Below are positions 5,872 through 7,126 of a stretch of DNA of 7,126 bases, in pieces. Source of the stretch: Prevotellaceae bacterium. Its GTDB lineage: Bacteria; Bacteroidota; Bacteroidia; Bacteroidales; Bacteroidaceae. The stretch is from the NCBI GenBank assembly GCA_030536165.1, contig JAUNQM010000021.1, positions 8,121 through 15,246 on the forward strand. Reading direction: 5' to 3'. Positions within the stretch are counted from its first letter, which is position 1, and every line of letters starts with the position of its first letter. The position numbers and the translations under genes are program-made. A model generated the notes under the pieces. That model ran no database searches and was not told the DNA's origin. It saw only the letters and a list, made by a program, of their open reading frames with translations.

Positions 5872-5907
5872 ATAGATGCTATAGACTTAATAGACGCTAT
5901 AGTCATT
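5872..5907. repeat. Four-unit 9-base tandem repeat between the GH28 gene and dxs
   Basis: The units ATAGATGCT (5872-5880), ATAGACTTA (5881-5889), ATAGACGCT (5890-5898) and ATAGTCATT (5899-5907) follow one another with an exact 9-base period. Units 1 and 3 differ by one base. The last unit runs into the GH28 stop codon (5903-5905), so the repeat takes up most of the 42-base gap, ending 11 bases before the dxs start codon. It may contain or displace dxs expression signals; no clear -7 promoter box is seen in it. Confidence 0.7.
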
Positions 5908-7126
5908 TTATTGTAATCTTTTCTCCATTTACCACAACATTGTTTGTGGTGATGTCCTTTACATTCTTTGTCACCACTCCATTGTCGGCAGTGATGTTCA
6001 CATTGTTCATTATGATTTCCTTGACAGGCATCTCTGGCAGACCGTTCATGTAGATGGCACGCTTTGCGCCTTGGCAAATCACGTTGTCCATGTAAATCTG
6101 TCGGAAGCTTGGTGTCTCTTCTGTTACAGGAGGCACAGGGTCAGATTCCTTTGAGCCAGTAAGGTAACCTTCGAGTACTGAACGGTTGGCATAGTAAAGG
6201 TCGAAGGTAACAGCATCACCGGCAATGTCAATCATATTGATATCTTTAATATGGATATTCTCAACGACACCGCCTCTGCCACGTGTTGATTTGAAGCGCA
6301 AGCCTGCATCTGTGCCAATGAAAGTGCAGTTGCGTATGAGTATGTTCTTCACGCCAGACGACATCTCACTACCGATAGTGAAACCTCCGTGTGCATGGAA
6401 GACAGTACAATTTTCAATCAACACATTCTGGCATGGAGCATGAAGGTCGCGGCCTTCCTTGTTTCTTCCTGCCTTGATGCAGATGCCATCGTCGCCAACG
6501 TCGAATGTGGTGTTGCGTATCACGGCTCCGTCGCAACATTCAAGGTCAATGCCATCACCGTTCTGCGAATACCACGGATTGCGCACGTTCACGCCCTCTA
6601 CGGTGACGTTCTTACACATAAACGGATGGAGATTCCACGCTGGTGAGTTGCTGAATGTTGCATCTTGCAGCAGCACTCGCTCGCATTTCACGAAGTCGAG
6701 CAATACAGGACGAGTCTGTGCTCTTTCCTTAATCTCTGGGAACCAAACATCTTTCTCAACCGTTCCGCCCTTCTTCTGCAGTTCCTTCCACTGACCTTCT
6801 GTCAGTTTTGAATGCTTCACTGGGCGCCATTCCTGGCCGTTTCCGTCGAAGCTTCCTTTTCCTGTAATGGCAATGTCATGCTTGTTGATGGCATAGAGAG
6901 GCGACATCTTCTTGTGAATCTTGTTGCCTTCATACACCGTCTCTATGTCTTTGTAAGCATTGTAGTCTGAGGTAAACAGCACGAGCGCGCCTGATTCTAC
7001 ATGCAACTCGCAGTTGCTTTCAAACTCAATCGGTGCCGTGTTCCAGATTCCTGCAGGCACAATAAGTCGTCCGCCGCCCTTCAATGCAAGCGCTTTCATA
7101 GCCTTGTTGAAGTCGCCGTTGAAGTC
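5903..7126 (-). CDS. GH28 polygalacturonase-like enzyme, N-terminus outside window
   Basis: The reading frame is open to the edge of the window (DFNGDFNKA precedes the first internal Met at 7097-7099), so that Met is not the real start; about 407 residues are visible. Counting from that Met, the family signatures are KGGGRLIVPAGIW (7-19), NGDGID (180-185, D182), GDDGICIKAG (202-211, D203/D204), HGGFTIGSE (237-245) and GLRFKSTRGRGG (266-277, R268/K270). These match the three aspartates, histidine and R-x-K of GH28 enzymes, which invert and hydrolyse galacturonan bonds. GSEMSSG and RGGVVENI fit the bacterial exo-polygalacturonase-like branch, though rhamnogalacturonan or xylogalacturonan specificity cannot be excluded. 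Repeated 'NI.I.N..' rungs fit a right-handed beta-helix. The signal peptide, if any, is off the window. Its location beside dxs rather than pectin-use genes is all the context visible here. Confidence 0.92.
   Translation of the reverse strand, partial: DFNGDFNKAMKALALKGGGRLIVPAGIWNTAPIEFESNCELHVESGALVLFTSDYNAYKDIETVYEGNKIHKKMSPLYAINKHDIAITGKGSFDGNGQEWRPVKHSKLTEGQWKELQKKGGTVEKDVWFPEIKERAQTRPVLLDFVKCERVLLQDATFSNSPAWNLHPFMCKNVTVEGVNVRNPWYSQNGDGIDLECCDGAVIRNTTFDVGDDGICIKAGRNKEGRDLHAPCQNVLIENCTVFHAHGGFTIGSEMSSGVKNILIRNCTFIGTDAGLRFKSTRGRGGVVENIHIKDINMIDIAGDAVTFDLYYANRSVLEGYLTGSKESDPVPPVTEETPSFRQIYMDNVICQGAKRAIYMNGLPEMPVKEIIMNNVNITADNGVVTKNVKDITTNNVVVNGEKITIK

Overview
The window looks like chromosomal DNA from a Bacteroidales bacterium, probably Prevotella or a relative. 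Four things suggest this: an HU-related protein of the long Bacteroidota type, a DXS with the 'IAEGHA' version of the catalytic motif, A-rich start regions without clear Shine-Dalgarno sequences, and a pectin-active GH28 enzyme. The genus is inferred from these traits and was not tested by any search.

Layout: positions 1-382 contain no convincing gene but are full of inverted repeats. They hold an array of four phased palindromic sites (141-229), an A/T hairpin followed by T residues (245-263) and a nested stem-loop (285-348). This region leads into a plus-strand gene for an HU-HIG type DNA-binding protein (383-856). The rest of the window is minus-strand. In the direction of transcription it runs: GH28 polygalacturonase-like enzyme (N-terminus outside the window, 7126-5903), dxs (5860-3965), trkA (3850-2507), trkH (2310-862). 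The HU-like gene and trkH converge with only 5 bases between their stop codons.

Function: trkA and trkH encode the cytoplasmic nucleotide-binding regulator and the membrane pore of a Trk potassium uptake system. dxs encodes the first enzyme of the MEP isoprenoid pathway. All four minus-strand genes could be co-transcribed, but no promoter or strong terminator is evident between them.

The intergenic DNA is the most unusual part. Two copies (104 and 105 bp) of a GC-rich, hairpin-forming repeat lie in the same orientation just upstream of the trkA and trkH start codons. Both are bounded by the same 17-base direct repeat, and they differ by a base-pair-preserving double substitution. Separate 7-9 base tandem repeats occupy the trkA-trkH gap and the GH28-dxs gap. 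The genes themselves are ordinary members of known families, and I see no complete new system. The best candidates for undescribed biology are the phased palindrome array and leader upstream of the HU-like gene, and the shared repeat leader of the two trk genes.
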